Below, piece after piece: positions 50,680 to 59,233 of a stretch of DNA of 64,000 bases. The stretch lies in assembly GCF_003058325.1 (NCBI RefSeq), contig NZ_CP028843.1, forward strand, positions 1,107,501 to 1,171,500, written 5' to 3'. The position numbers were made by a program, and so were the translations under genes. Numbering within the stretch: the first letter of the stretch is position 1; each line of letters opens with the position of its first letter. The notes under the pieces are model-generated. The model saw only the letters and a list, made by a program, of their open reading frames with translations. It had not been told where the DNA came from and made no database searches. This DNA comes from Methylobacterium currus (GTDB lineage Bacteria; Pseudomonadota; Alphaproteobacteria; Rhizobiales; Beijerinckiaceae).

Positions 50680-50958
50680 TGTTCGCTATCGCGTTCGATC
50701 CCGTGGTGGCCGAGGCGCAAAAAGCATCACCCGCGAGGCGTCGCCCAAGCCTATGCGGACATCCGATCCCGTCTTGCCGGACATGGTTTCGACTGGATCC
50801 AGGGCAGCCTCGACGTCAGCAAAACTGAGGATCTGGCCAAGCTGTTTGCGGCGATCACGGCGCTCAAAGCCTTGGCGTGATTCCCGCTTTGCGTAGGAGA
50901 CATCCGGGCGTTCCAGGTCGAGCAATGGTCCGATTTCACCTCGACCGTGAAAGCTTAG
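50676..50958 (+). pseudogene. VapD-like toxin (endoribonuclease) remnant
   Basis: The start MMFAIAFDPVVAEAQ matches VapD, a Cas2-like ribonuclease toxin. The frame then shifts by +1 in a run of five A at 50719-50723; reading on in the new frame gives KHHPRGVAQAYADIRSRLAG, then HGFDWIQGSLDVSKTEDLAKLFAAITALKALA split by a TGA at 50878 where a Trp is expected (LA-stop-FPLC), and GDIRAFQVEQWSDFTSTVKA to TAG 50956. So it has one frameshift and one nonsense change relative to an intact protein of about 93 residues. The usual QGSVY is QGSLD. It follows the DUF5397 gene with overlap, as in a toxin-antitoxin pair, and is now inactive. Confidence 0.8.
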
Positions 50959-51012
50959 AGACCTCCGGCAGAGAAGAGCGGGATCGCCCCCGCCCGGGCG
51001 GGGGCGTCTCGC

Positions 51013-51762
51013 TCAGTACGTCGCCCGTCCCCCCGACACGTCGAAGACGGCACCGGTGGAGAATGAGGCCTCCTCGCTCGCCAGGAAGCAGATCAGCGAC
51101 GTCACCTCGTCGATGGCGCCGAAGCGGCCGATCGGAATCTTCGACAGCATGAAGTCGATGTGCTGCTGCGTCATCTGGTCGAAGATCGCGGTGCGCACCG
51201 CCGCCGGGGTGATGCAGTTCACCCGGATCTCCGACTTCGCCAGCTCCTTGCCGAGCGACTTCGTCAGCCCGATCACCCCGGCCTTGGAGGCCGAGTAGGC
51301 CGAGGCGTTGGGGTTGCCCTCCTTGCCGGCGATCGACGCGACGTTGACGATGCGGCCGTAGCCGCCCGCCTCCATCGCCGGCACCGCGGCGCGGTTGCAG
51401 TAGAACAAGCCGTTCAGGTTGACGTCGATCACCCGCTGCCAGGCGTCGACGGGGTAGTCGCGCAGCGTGGTGTTCGGCCCGGTGATGCCGGCGCTGCACA
51501 CCAGCACGTCGAGGCGGCCGCCCAGCGCCGCCAGGGTCTCGCGCATGGCCGAGTCGACCGCGGACGCGTCCGCGATGTCGAGGGCCCGCGTGTCGGCAGC
51601 GCCGCTCTCGGCCCTGGCCTTCTCCAGCGCCTCCGCGTTCAGGTCCCAGAGGGCGACCGTGGCACCCTCGGCCCTGAGGCGGGCGGCGACGGCCAGGCCG
51701 ATGCCGGAGGCACCGCCGGTGACGAGGGCCGTGCGGCCCTCGAAGCGGTTCGGGAAGGTCAT
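51013..51762 (-). CDS. SDR-family dehydrogenase
   Basis: A 249-residue classical short-chain dehydrogenase: cofactor loop TGGASGIGLAVAARL, the Asp in ALWDLNAEAL favouring NAD, NVNLNGLFYCNR-type segment (VNLNGLF), catalytic Ser in NVASIAG and YSASKAGVIGL (Tyr-x3-Lys). It lies four bases after the FAH-family gene, so the two are one operon. SDR plus FAH hydrolase plus ACS carrier plus IclR regulator is the layout of non-phosphorylative sugar-acid catabolism (for example 2-keto-3-deoxy-L-fuconate or L-rhamnonate routes), which is an inference here. Confidence 0.92.
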   Translation of the reverse strand: MTFPNRFEGRTALVTGGASGIGLAVAARLRAEGATVALWDLNAEALEKARAESGAADTRALDIADASAVDSAMRETLAALGGRLDVLVCSAGITGPNTTLRDYPVDAWQRVIDVNLNGLFYCNRAAVPAMEAGGYGRIVNVASIAGKEGNPNASAYSASKAGVIGLTKSLGKELAKSEIRVNCITPAAVRTAIFDQMTQQHIDFMLSKIPIGRFGAIDEVTSLICFLASEEASFSTGAVFDVSGGRATY

Positions 51763-51766
51763 GCTC

Positions 51767-52627
51767 TCACGCCTCCCGGCGCTGCCAGGCGGTGACGTCC
51801 TGGCGCTGCTCGCCCAGCTTCTCGATGCCGAGCGTCATCACGTCCCCGGCCTTGAGGAAGACCGGCTCGGGCTTCATCCCCATGCCGACGCCGGGGGGCG
51901 TGCCGGTGGTGATGATGTCGCCGGGCATCAGGGTCATGAAGCGGCTGACGTAAGCGACGATCTGCGCGCAGGTGAAGATCATCGTCCGGGTGTTGCCGGT
52001 CTGCATGCGGCGGCCGTTGAGGTCGAGCCACATGTCGAGGGCCTGCGGATCGCCCACCTCGTCGGAGGTGACGAGCCAGGGACCGACCGGCCCGAAGGTG
52101 TCGCAGCCCTTGCCCTTGTCCCAGGTGCCGCCGCGCTCGATCTGGTACTCGCGCTCCGAGACGTCGTTGACGAGGCAGTAGCCGGCCACGTGGTCGAGCG
52201 CCTGCGCCTCCTCGACGTAAGATGCGCGGCGGCCGATCACGATGCCGAGCTCGACCTCCCAGTCGCTCTTCACCGAATCCTTCGGCAGCATCACCGCGTC
52301 GTTCGGGCCCGACAGCGAGCTGATCGCCTTCATGAAGACGATCGGCTCCTTCGGCACCGGCAGGTTCGACTCGGCGGCGTGATCGGCGAAGTTGAGCCCG
52401 ATGGCGATGAACTTGCCCACGTCGGCCACCGGCGTGCCGAGGCGCGGCGCGCCCTCGACCACCGGCAGGCTGCCGGGATCGATCGCCGCGAGGCGGGCCA
52501 GCGCCTCCGGGCCGAGCGCGTCGGGCCCGAGGTCGGCGAGGTGGCCGGACAGGTCGCGGATGCGGCCCTCCGCGTCGAGCAGGCCGGGCTTCTCCTGGCC
52601 CGCGGGGCCGTAGCGCAACAGCTTCAT
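51767..52627 (-). CDS. Fumarylacetoacetate hydrolase-family protein
   Basis: A 286-residue FAH-family enzyme: N-terminal subdomain MKLLRYGPAGQEKPGLLD, then IAIGLNFADHAAESN, PIVFMKAISSLSGPND, SDWEVELGIVIGR (metal Glu residues), VAGYCLVNDVSEREYQ and MTLMPGDIITTGTPPGVGMG. The family hydrolyses or decarboxylates acyl-pyruvate-like compounds; bacterial members in this size class act on 2,4-diketo-3-deoxy sugar acids or related compounds. The ATG at 52627 has GGAGG nine bases upstream. It is the first gene of a minus-strand operon with the SDR and is divergent from iclR. Confidence 0.93.
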   Translation of the reverse strand: MKLLRYGPAGQEKPGLLDAEGRIRDLSGHLADLGPDALGPEALARLAAIDPGSLPVVEGAPRLGTPVADVGKFIAIGLNFADHAAESNLPVPKEPIVFMKAISSLSGPNDAVMLPKDSVKSDWEVELGIVIGRRASYVEEAQALDHVAGYCLVNDVSEREYQIERGGTWDKGKGCDTFGPVGPWLVTSDEVGDPQALDMWLDLNGRRMQTGNTRTMIFTCAQIVAYVSRFMTLMPGDIITTGTPPGVGMGMKPEPVFLKAGDVMTLGIEKLGEQRQDVTAWQRREA

Positions 52628-52755
52628 CGGGTCGAACCTCCGTGAAATCCGGGCACGCGCCGCACGGCGCGCGGGTGTAGGGGCGCGGGGCAGGGCGGGA
52701 CGGAGGGGTCGATCGCTTCGGTTTCCTCCGGCACGGCCCTGGCGCCGCACCATTC

Positions 52756-52774
52756 GATCCCATATAGTGGGATC
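52756..52774. promoter_or_regulatory. Putative operator between the FAH operon and the IclR regulator
   Basis: GATCCCA-TATAG-TGGGATC, a perfect 7+7 inverted repeat with a five-base AT-rich centre, lies in the 175-base divergent promoter region, 29 bases before the regulator start. Its form resembles IclR-family sites, which are short palindromes with an AT-rich core. Confidence 0.6.
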
Positions 52775-52802
52775 TTGTTCTTGTATGTGGGACGATACGC
52801 CG

Positions 52803-53579
52803 ATGCGATCGAAGCCGTCAACTGCGGAGGCGGGCGTGGCGCCGGGGAGCCAGACGCTCCTGCGCGGCCTCGCCATCCTGGAGGCGGTGGCGGGCGGCGC
52901 CCGGGACCTCGCGGCTTTGTCGGCGTCGCTCGGGACCACGCGCAGCACCACCCACCGCCTCGCCGCGGCCCTCGTCGAGCAGCGCTACCTCACCTTCGCG
53001 CCGCGGGAGGGGTACGCGCTGGGCCCCAAGCTCGTCGAACTGGGGTTTCGCGCCCAGCAGGCGGCGCCGGTGACCCGGGTGGCGCGGCCGCATCTCGAGC
53101 GCCTGTCGGCGGAATGCGGCGACACCATCCATCTCGGCGTGCTGGAAGGCGACTGGGCGCTCTATCTCGACAAGCTGCCGGGGCGCCGGCGCATCGAGAT
53201 CAGCTCACGGGTCGGCGAGCGCCAGCCGGTCTGGTCGACGGGCCTCGGCAAGGCCCTGATCCTCGATCTCGACGAGGCGCGCTGGCGGGGCTTCCACCGC
53301 CTCGGCGCGGCGCGGGGCGGCCACAGCCCGGACCTGGAGACGTGGCTCGACCGGATGCGGGCCTACGCGGCGCGGGGCATCGCCTACGACCGCGAGGAGA
53401 ACGAGCCCGAGGTGCGCTGCGTCGCCGGCCCGATCCGCGACGCGAGCGGCGCGATCGTCGCGGCGTTCAGCGTGACGAGCACCGTGCAGTACATGGACGA
53501 GGCCCGGATGGAGTCCCTGGCCGGGACGGTCCAGGCGGTCGCCGCCGCGATCAGCCGGGATCTGGGGTGGGCGGGTTAG
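52803..53579 (+). CDS. IclR-family transcriptional regulator
   Basis: A 258-residue regulator with the N-terminal winged helix (about 15-75; QTLLRGLAILEAVAGGA, LAALSASLGTTRSTTHRLAAAL) and the C-terminal IclR effector domain (about 85-255; RPHLERLSAECGDTIHLGV, YLDKLPGRRRIEISSRVG, STGLGKALIL, GIAYDREENEPEVRCVAGPI). It is divergent from the FAH/SDR operon and most likely controls it in response to a sugar-acid-like ligand. The ATG at 52803 is chosen; an in-frame ATG at 52785 is a possible alternative. A palindrome lies just upstream. Confidence 0.93.
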   Translation: MRSKPSTAEAGVAPGSQTLLRGLAILEAVAGGARDLAALSASLGTTRSTTHRLAAALVEQRYLTFAPREGYALGPKLVELGFRAQQAAPVTRVARPHLERLSAECGDTIHLGVLEGDWALYLDKLPGRRRIEISSRVGERQPVWSTGLGKALILDLDEARWRGFHRLGAARGGHSPDLETWLDRMRAYAARGIAYDREENEPEVRCVAGPIRDASGAIVAAFSVTSTVQYMDEARMESLAGTVQAVAAAISRDLGWAG

Positions 53580-53891
53580 CCGGCGCACCGGATGCGGGCA
53601 GGGCGCGGAGGGGCGGGCGGGGGCGCAGGTCTGCGCGACCGCGACTGCCCTGATGGCCCCGAAACAAACTCCGGGCCATCCGAGAGACATTGCTCGCACC
53701 ACCTCCTCGCGCGGGGTCCTTCCGCATCGGAGACGGAGGCGGTTGCCAGTTCAGGCACCCGGAACCCAACGTTGCACCCACCTCATGTGAGCGCTCCGCC
53801 GGGCGCTTTACTGGATCGCAGCAGACGCTAACTTCCCGTCCGGAACGACGGGAAACTCGCGCTGCCGAGCTGCGGGCCGGAGGGGTGCAGG
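53580..53891. other. Intergenic region between iclR and the Crp/Fnr gene
   Basis: 312 bases with no gene that I can support. A hairpin GATGGCCC/GGGCCATC (53652-53659 and 53673-53680) may end the iclR transcript. The remaining sequence is GC-rich until the GGAGGGG ribosome-binding site of the next gene. Confidence 0.5.
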
Positions 53892-54629
53892 ATGAATCCG
53901 CTGATCCGGAAGCTCGAACGGTTCACCCGCCTGAGCGAGGCGGACAAGCGCCTCCTGCACCAGGCCGCGACCGCCCGGATCATCAACTACGACGCGCATC
54001 AGGACATCATCGCCGAGGGCGAGGAACCCTGCGACGTCAACCTCATCCTCGCCGGCTGGGTCTGCCGCTACAAGCAGCTCGCCGATGGCGGTCGCCAGAT
54101 CATGTCGTTCCTGATCCCGGGCGACCTGTGCGACCTCAACATCTTCCTCCTGCGCCGCATGGACCACGCCCTCGGCACGCTCACCCCGGTCGTGGTGGCC
54201 AAGATCTCGCGCGACCTGCTCCAGGAGATGCTCAACGCCGATCCGCGGCTGACCCGGGCCCTGTGGTGGGAGGTTCTGGTGACGGCTGCCATCCACCGCG
54301 AATGGCTGGTCAATATCGGGCGGCGCACCGCGCTGGAGCGCGTCGCCCACCTGCTCTGCGAGCTGTTCGTGCGCCAGCAGGCCGTCGAGCGGGTGCGGGA
54401 CGGCCGATGCGAGCTGCCCATCACCCAGGTCGAGCTCGCCGACGCGCTGGGCCTCTCGGCCGTGCACGTCAACCGCACCTTGCGCGAGCTGCGCCTCGCC
54501 GGCCTGATCGACTGGCGCGACAAGCTGCTCGCGATTCCCGACCTCGACGCCCTGACGGCGATCGCCCGGTTCGATCCGGATTACCTGCACCTGGATTACG
54601 AAGGCGAGCGGTTCGAGGCGGGGTGCTGA
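53892..54629 (+). CDS. Crp/Fnr-family transcriptional regulator
   Basis: A 245-residue regulator: cyclic-nucleotide-binding-like beta roll (about 20-130; HQDIIAEGEEPCDVNLILAGWVCRYKQL, IPGDLCDL), long dimer helix, and a winged helix (about 165-225) with ELADALGLSAVHVNRTLREL. It lacks the N-terminal cysteine cluster of oxygen-sensing FNR, so it is not an iron-sulphur sensor; ligand unknown. Similar proteins are numerous in Methylobacterium and Bradyrhizobium. The ATG at 53892 has GGAGG eight bases upstream. It precedes an AT-rich intergenic patch and a secreted CxxCH protein. Confidence 0.92.
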   Translation: MNPLIRKLERFTRLSEADKRLLHQAATARIINYDAHQDIIAEGEEPCDVNLILAGWVCRYKQLADGGRQIMSFLIPGDLCDLNIFLLRRMDHALGTLTPVVVAKISRDLLQEMLNADPRLTRALWWEVLVTAAIHREWLVNIGRRTALERVAHLLCELFVRQQAVERVRDGRCELPITQVELADALGLSAVHVNRTLRELRLAGLIDWRDKLLAIPDLDALTAIARFDPDYLHLDYEGERFEAGC

Positions 54630-55103
54630 CGGCGACACCGGATCCGGCCTGCCTCCGGGCGAGGCCGGCCAGGAAGGCCGTGGCCGTTCGGCGCCGAGGT
54701 ACGACGGCGGATCCGCGCCATGGCCGGATCGGAGAGCTCCGCCACCGGGATGGCCGCTCGATGCCGGCTCGCAGCCCTGCCTGAACCCGGCGACCGTGCC
54801 CCCATCCCTCCCGTCGACCCGCACAGACTTCGCATAGAGGGTATCGCAACGCATGCCTGCGATCTGCTCTACTTTTCCAGCTTGTATAAAGTTTTAATAC
54901 CTATTTCTCATCGTCGATATATTTGATTATACGTTAGATCAAAGACAGTGCGATTTTTCTCGATGTCATTTTGTCGTTAATTGCAAATGATTTTTGCAAA
55001 ATCCTGCCCAAAAAATCCATTGCACTTCGAATGATATAATGTTGAATGCCGAAGTCATCACGCAAACGTGATTTTTCCGAATCTCTCGGTCGGGAGACCT
55101 GTC
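54630..55103. other. AT-rich intergenic patch
   Basis: 474 bases. From about 54830 to 55070 the sequence is far richer in A and T than anything else in the window, with runs such as AAAGTTTTAATA and TTGCAAATGATTTTTGCAA. It contains TTTGAT-N10-ATCAAA (54922-54943) and a TTGCAAA/TTTGCAA inverted repeat near 54980-55000. No gene is evident. It probably holds the promoter of the following secreted protein and may mark imported DNA. Confidence 0.6.
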
Positions 55104-56633
55104 TTGGAAATTTTCCCTCAAACAAGCGGAGCGGGGCGTCGCCTGACTTTCGCCTGCGCATTGGGACTGAGCCTGTCATGTCTCGTCCCGATCGAGTCGT
55201 CGGCTGAGACGGCCGGTCGCGCCTTTCAGCAGATGCTGCAGCTCAACCTGCAAGCCTTGCAGAAGGCGACGCCGTTCCAGAACAATTCCGGCCAGATGCC
55301 GCCTCCGAGTCAATATGCGGGGCCGTTCTTCCAGCTCAATCATGCTTGGCCGACGTCGCCGCCTTCGAAGATGACGAACGCGCCCTGGCAGGTCGCCATC
55401 GGCAACAAGCCGATCACCGTCGCCAACGCTGCCACCTATACCGCAGCCGTGAAGAAGGCGGTCACCGAGAACGGGCGATCGCTGATCATGAATTACGACC
55501 AGTGGGATGCCGCCAAGGCGGGCTGGTACAACGAGCCGTGGCTCGGCAGCCTGCGCGAGCCGATCCATGGCGCCTACACCGCCGGACAGTTCGGACCGGG
55601 CATCTTTCCGAACACGGGCCTCGATGCGACCTTTCGAACGACTGTCGTGACCTATTACGACGAGCGGGCCGCTTACTCCCTGAACAAGGTTTGGGGCAAA
55701 ACAGCGATGACCCCGACCATCTCGACCGATGCGTTCCAGTTCGACGAGGGGTCGATCATCGTCAAGGCAGCCATCTTCTACTCGACGGACCCGAAGAAAG
55801 AAACGAACTGGTGGACGGCGATGCAGGGGGCGCAACCGTGGCGCCTGTTCACGCCCGTGGCCCAGCAGCAAGACAACCCGCAACCGTCGCCGCAGCTCTG
55901 GACCGGCTATGTCGCGCAGTTCGACATCATCGTGAAGGACAGCCAGTCCGCGCCGCAGACCGGATGGGTCTTCACGACCCTGGTCTATGACAGCTCGGCC
56001 CCCGGCGACGTCTGGGACAAGATGGTCCCGCTTGGTGCGCAATGGGGCAACGATCCGCAAGCCGGAGGAAATCCGGCGTTGATGACCGAGAACTGGATCA
56101 ACCCCCAGGCACCGACCTATTCGACGCAGACACTCGGCTGGGGCGGCCGGCTGTCCGGGCCGAACGACGGCGCCACCAATCCGATCGCCGTCAACGGGAA
56201 GACTTTCGACAATGCGCCCAATTCCAGCTGCATGAGCTGCCACAGCACGTCGCAGTGGGACCCCAAACAAAACAAGATGGTCACGTTCCTGTTGCCGTCC
56301 TATCCACCGCAACCGGGTGAACGCGCGCCGTTCGAGGAATGCGGCAACGACGGCAAGCCGGCACCAGGTGGCAACTACATCTGCTCGCCGGCGCCGGGAT
56401 CGGCGGAATGGATGAAATGGTTCCAGAACCGGCTCGGCACCGTCCCGATGGATGCGGGCTCGATCGCGACCGATTTCGACGAGGTGTTCTCGTTCAAGTC
56501 GCTGCCACTGTGGTACGCCGCGACGGCCACGAACCAGCAAAATGCCCCGGTGATGTTGATGCGGCCATCGATGGCCACGCCCTTCAATCAATACACCGGC
56601 GCACCGCTGCCGAAACCCGACGTCTCGAAGTGA
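55104..56633 (+). CDS. Secreted protein with one CxxCH haem-binding motif, function unknown
   Basis: I do not recognise the family. The TTG at 55104 is preferred because GGGAG lies eight bases upstream and it gives a signal peptide: RRLTFACALGLSLSCLVP, cleavage near SSAETAG; a GTG at 55068 would add 12 residues without a ribosome-binding site. The mature protein (about 470 residues) is rich in Trp, Asn, Gln and Pro. A single c-type haem motif, CMSCH (C376-H380, bases 56229-56243), lies at about three quarters of the length, in NAPNSSCMSCHS. A second Cys pair (EECGNDG and YICSP) may form a disulphide. Base composition and codon choice are less GC-biased than in the neighbours. No partner gene adjoins. 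Confidence 0.75.
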   Translation: MEIFPQTSGAGRRLTFACALGLSLSCLVPIESSAETAGRAFQQMLQLNLQALQKATPFQNNSGQMPPPSQYAGPFFQLNHAWPTSPPSKMTNAPWQVAIGNKPITVANAATYTAAVKKAVTENGRSLIMNYDQWDAAKAGWYNEPWLGSLREPIHGAYTAGQFGPGIFPNTGLDATFRTTVVTYYDERAAYSLNKVWGKTAMTPTISTDAFQFDEGSIIVKAAIFYSTDPKKETNWWTAMQGAQPWRLFTPVAQQQDNPQPSPQLWTGYVAQFDIIVKDSQSAPQTGWVFTTLVYDSSAPGDVWDKMVPLGAQWGNDPQAGGNPALMTENWINPQAPTYSTQTLGWGGRLSGPNDGATNPIAVNGKTFDNAPNSSCMSCHSTSQWDPKQNKMVTFLLPSYPPQPGERAPFEECGNDGKPAPGGNYICSPAPGSAEWMKWFQNRLGTVPMDAGSIATDFDEVFSFKSLPLWYAATATNQQNAPVMLMRPSMATPFNQYTGAPLPKPDVSK

Positions 56634-56663
56634 CCGCCGGGCGCGGGTGATCCCAGGGAGCCT

Positions 56664-56698
56664 TTGTCCGACGAAGCGGAGATCGGTCCGTCGGACAA
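56664..56698 (+). terminator. Hairpin after the CxxCH protein gene
   Basis: TTGTCCGACG (56664-56673) and CGTCGGACAA (56689-56698) form a perfect 10-bp stem with a 15-base loop, 31 bases after the stop. No T run follows. Confidence 0.45.
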
Positions 56699-56855
56699 GG
56701 CAACGATATCGGAAACCCGGAGCATCGGCCGATCGCAATGCGATCCGGGCGATGCCGTCATGCGGTTTGTCATCATCGGGGATCGACGTCAGGACCACGC
56801 GTCTCGCATCGAGACGCGCAGAATGCTCCTCTCCCGCGCGGGGGAGAGGGGGACA

Positions 56856-56887
56856 CCGCCTGATCGGCTCCAGAACCGATCAGGCGG
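56856..56887. terminator. Hairpin between convergent genes at 56.9 kb
   Basis: CCGCCTGATCGG (56856-56867) pairs with CCGATCAGGCGG (56876-56887) around an eight-base loop, nine bases beyond the stop of the minus-strand lytic transglycosylase. A second small inverted repeat, CTCTCCC/GGGAGAG, lies just before it. Confidence 0.55.
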
Positions 56888-56896
56888 CGTCGCGCC

Positions 56897-59176
56897 TCAC
56901 CGCACCCCGCGCTTCAAGTCATCGGCAATCAACAGCGCGCTGCGCCCATCCCCCGCCTCGGCCAGGCGGTTGCGGTAGACCTGGAGGTTCTCGGTCACCC
57001 GCTGGACGTAGTTGCGGGTCTCGGTGAAGGGGATGCGCTCGACCCAGTCGACCGGGTCGACGCTCGGGTTGCGGGGATCGCCGTAGGCGTCGATCCACTT
57101 CTTCACGTTGCCGCCGCCGGCATTGTAGGCGGCGAAGGCGAGGATGTAGGAGCCGCGCCAATCCTCCATCAGCTCGCCGAGATGGGCCTGGCCCAGGCGG
57201 GCATTGTAGGCCGGGTCGCTGGTCAGCCGGTCGGTGTCGAAGGCGGCGCTGACCCGGCGGGCGGTGCGCTGGGCGGTGGCGGGCATCATCTGCATCAGGC
57301 CGCGGGCGCCGACGCTCGATTGCGCCCGCGGGTCGAACTGGCTCTCCTGCCGGGCGATGGCGAAGACCATCGCGCGCTCGACCTGCGGCACCGCCGAGGA
57401 GGCCTCGTAGGACGGGATGCCGTTGGTCGGGTAGGCGTGCCGGTCGAGGGGCAGGCCGCGCTGCACCGCGGTCTTGCCGATCGCCACCAGGGCGCGGGGA
57501 TCGTTGAGCGACATCGCGACGTCGCCGAGCGCGTTGAGCTCGGCCGGCTCGGTCAGGCGCTGGGCGAAGTCCATGTAGAGCGGCAGCATCAGCTCCTTGA
57601 GGCCGGCCGCCGCCAGCAGTCGCAGGGCGCGCACGGCGTTGCGGTTCTCGAAGGCGGTGCGGGCGGCCTCGTCGAGGGTGCTGCACGGCCGGAGGGCCAG
57701 GGAACTCTGCCCGAGCTTCGCCCGGGCGAGCTGGCCGTAATAGGCGATCGGCTGAGCGCTCGCGCGCTCGTAGAAGGCGCGCGCTTCCGTGGCCTGGCCC
57801 ATGCCCTCCGCGGCGCGGCCCTGCCAATAGGCTGCCCGCGCCACCGAGATCGGCGTCTCGGCGATCGCCGCGGCGGTGGCGAAATGCGTCGCCGACAGCG
57901 CGGCGTCGTGGAGGAAACGCAGGGCGATCCAGCCGGCGTGGAACTCGGCCTCGATACGCTTCTCGACCGAGCGGGCGCTGTGCCCGGCGGCGACCGCGTA
58001 GGCCACCCGGGCGTCGCCGGCATCGAGGAGCTTGCGGGCGACGATGCGGCGCTCGATCCACCACTCGTCGGGATCGGCCAGGACCTCGGGATTGCGCGGC
58101 GCCTGGGCCATCACGGCGGCGGCCTCCGCCGGCTTGTCGAGGCGGCGCAGGTACTGGGCGCGGGAGAACAGGAAGGAGGAATCCTGGCGCAGGCTCGGCG
58201 GCACCGCGTCGAGGGCGGACCCGGCATTCGCGGCCTTCGCCTCGACGGCGCGGCGGGCGCGCACCAGGGTGCCGTAGGCCTTGCCGGCGTAAGACGCGGC
58301 ACGGCCGGCGGTGTCCCAGTCCTCCCGCATCAGCGCCCGCTCCATGCGGTAGCGGTGATCGACCTCGCCGATGAGCCCCGGGAAGGCGTCGAGGACCTTC
58401 AGCTCCAGGGTGCGGCCGAACGTGTCCTCGCGCCACAGGTCGCGCACCAGGCCGGCGGCGTCCTCGGAGAGCCCGTCGGCCTTGAAGGCGAGAGCGAGGG
58501 CGAACTTGCCCGGCGCGCTCTGCGGCCGGCGGGCGGCGAAATAGGCCCGCACCACGGACGGGGACTTGCGCTGCGAGAGCAGGGCCTCCTCGGCGCGCCG
58601 GCGCACCATGGCGCCGACCGGCCAGTCCGGGTTGTCGCGGATGAACGCGACCGTGCGCTCGAAGCCGATGCCGGCCCCGGCGCGGATCGCCACCCAGTCG
58701 AGGAGGGCGCGGGCGGCGGGGTCCTTGAGCCCGTCGCGGATCCGGTCGCCCTCGCTCACCTGGCCGCGCCGATAGGCCTCGACCGCGCCGCGCAGGGCCG
58801 GGCCGTCGACCTCGGTGCCGAGCACCGGCCGGCCCGGATCGGGCACGCTCGGCACCGGGGCCGGGGGGTTGATCGCCGCGTCCGGGGCGGGGAAGGGGAT
58901 CGGCACCTCCGGATCGGCGGCGGCGAAGGCCGCAGCCGTCGCGGGCAGCCGCTCCGCCGCCGTGCTCGGGCGCAGGCCGTCCTCGTCGCTCCGCTCGACC
59001 GCGCGGGCGGCGGCCGCGGGCAGGGCCGCCGCGGCGGGCAGGGCCGCCGCCGGAACCGGAGCGTCCGGCGGGGCCGCCACGGTCGAGCCGCCGAGCGCCG
59101 ACAGCGAGGTCAGCGCGGCGCCGGACACCGTGAGGGCGAGGACCGCGAGGCGGCGCCGTCGAGGCGAGAGCAGCAT
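56897..59176 (-). CDS. Soluble lytic murein transglycosylase (Slt70-like)
   Basis: A 759-residue exported protein: basic start and hydrophobic stretch (MLLSPRRRRLAVLALTVSGA), an Ala/Pro-rich linker (about 35-130), an alpha-superhelical domain of Slt70 type (about 140-570) and a C-terminal SLT catalytic domain (about 590-745). The catalytic Glu is in AIARQESQFDPRAQS, followed by GARGLMQMMPATAQRTAR and NARLGQAHLGELM, AFAAYNAGGGNVKKWI. It cleaves peptidoglycan strands from the periplasm. The ATG at 59176 follows AGGGGAACGGGAACC; an ATG at 59218 lacks a ribosome-binding site. A perfect CtrA-type site stands 58 bases upstream. Confidence 0.94.
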   Translation of the reverse strand: MLLSPRRRRLAVLALTVSGAALTSLSALGGSTVAAPPDAPVPAAALPAAAALPAAAARAVERSDEDGLRPSTAAERLPATAAAFAAADPEVPIPFPAPDAAINPPAPVPSVPDPGRPVLGTEVDGPALRGAVEAYRRGQVSEGDRIRDGLKDPAARALLDWVAIRAGAGIGFERTVAFIRDNPDWPVGAMVRRRAEEALLSQRKSPSVVRAYFAARRPQSAPGKFALALAFKADGLSEDAAGLVRDLWREDTFGRTLELKVLDAFPGLIGEVDHRYRMERALMREDWDTAGRAASYAGKAYGTLVRARRAVEAKAANAGSALDAVPPSLRQDSSFLFSRAQYLRRLDKPAEAAAVMAQAPRNPEVLADPDEWWIERRIVARKLLDAGDARVAYAVAAGHSARSVEKRIEAEFHAGWIALRFLHDAALSATHFATAAAIAETPISVARAAYWQGRAAEGMGQATEARAFYERASAQPIAYYGQLARAKLGQSSLALRPCSTLDEAARTAFENRNAVRALRLLAAAGLKELMLPLYMDFAQRLTEPAELNALGDVAMSLNDPRALVAIGKTAVQRGLPLDRHAYPTNGIPSYEASSAVPQVERAMVFAIARQESQFDPRAQSSVGARGLMQMMPATAQRTARRVSAAFDTDRLTSDPAYNARLGQAHLGELMEDWRGSYILAFAAYNAGGGNVKKWIDAYGDPRNPSVDPVDWVERIPFTETRNYVQRVTENLQVYRNRLAEAGDGRSALLIADDLKRGVR

Positions 59177-59233
59177 GGTTCCCGTTCCCCTGGAGAGCTC
59201 GAAAGACCGGACGCCCATGGTGGGAGCGCCACG

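Noticed and set aside
50588..50896. A separate open frame overlapping the DUF5397/VapD region
   Set aside because: Its Arg/Ser-rich product is a frame shadow; DUF5397 and VapD motifs are in the other two frames.
54830..56900. Possible insertion sequence or prophage fragment around the AT-rich patch
   Set aside because: No transposase, integrase or terminal inverted repeats are present; only composition is unusual.
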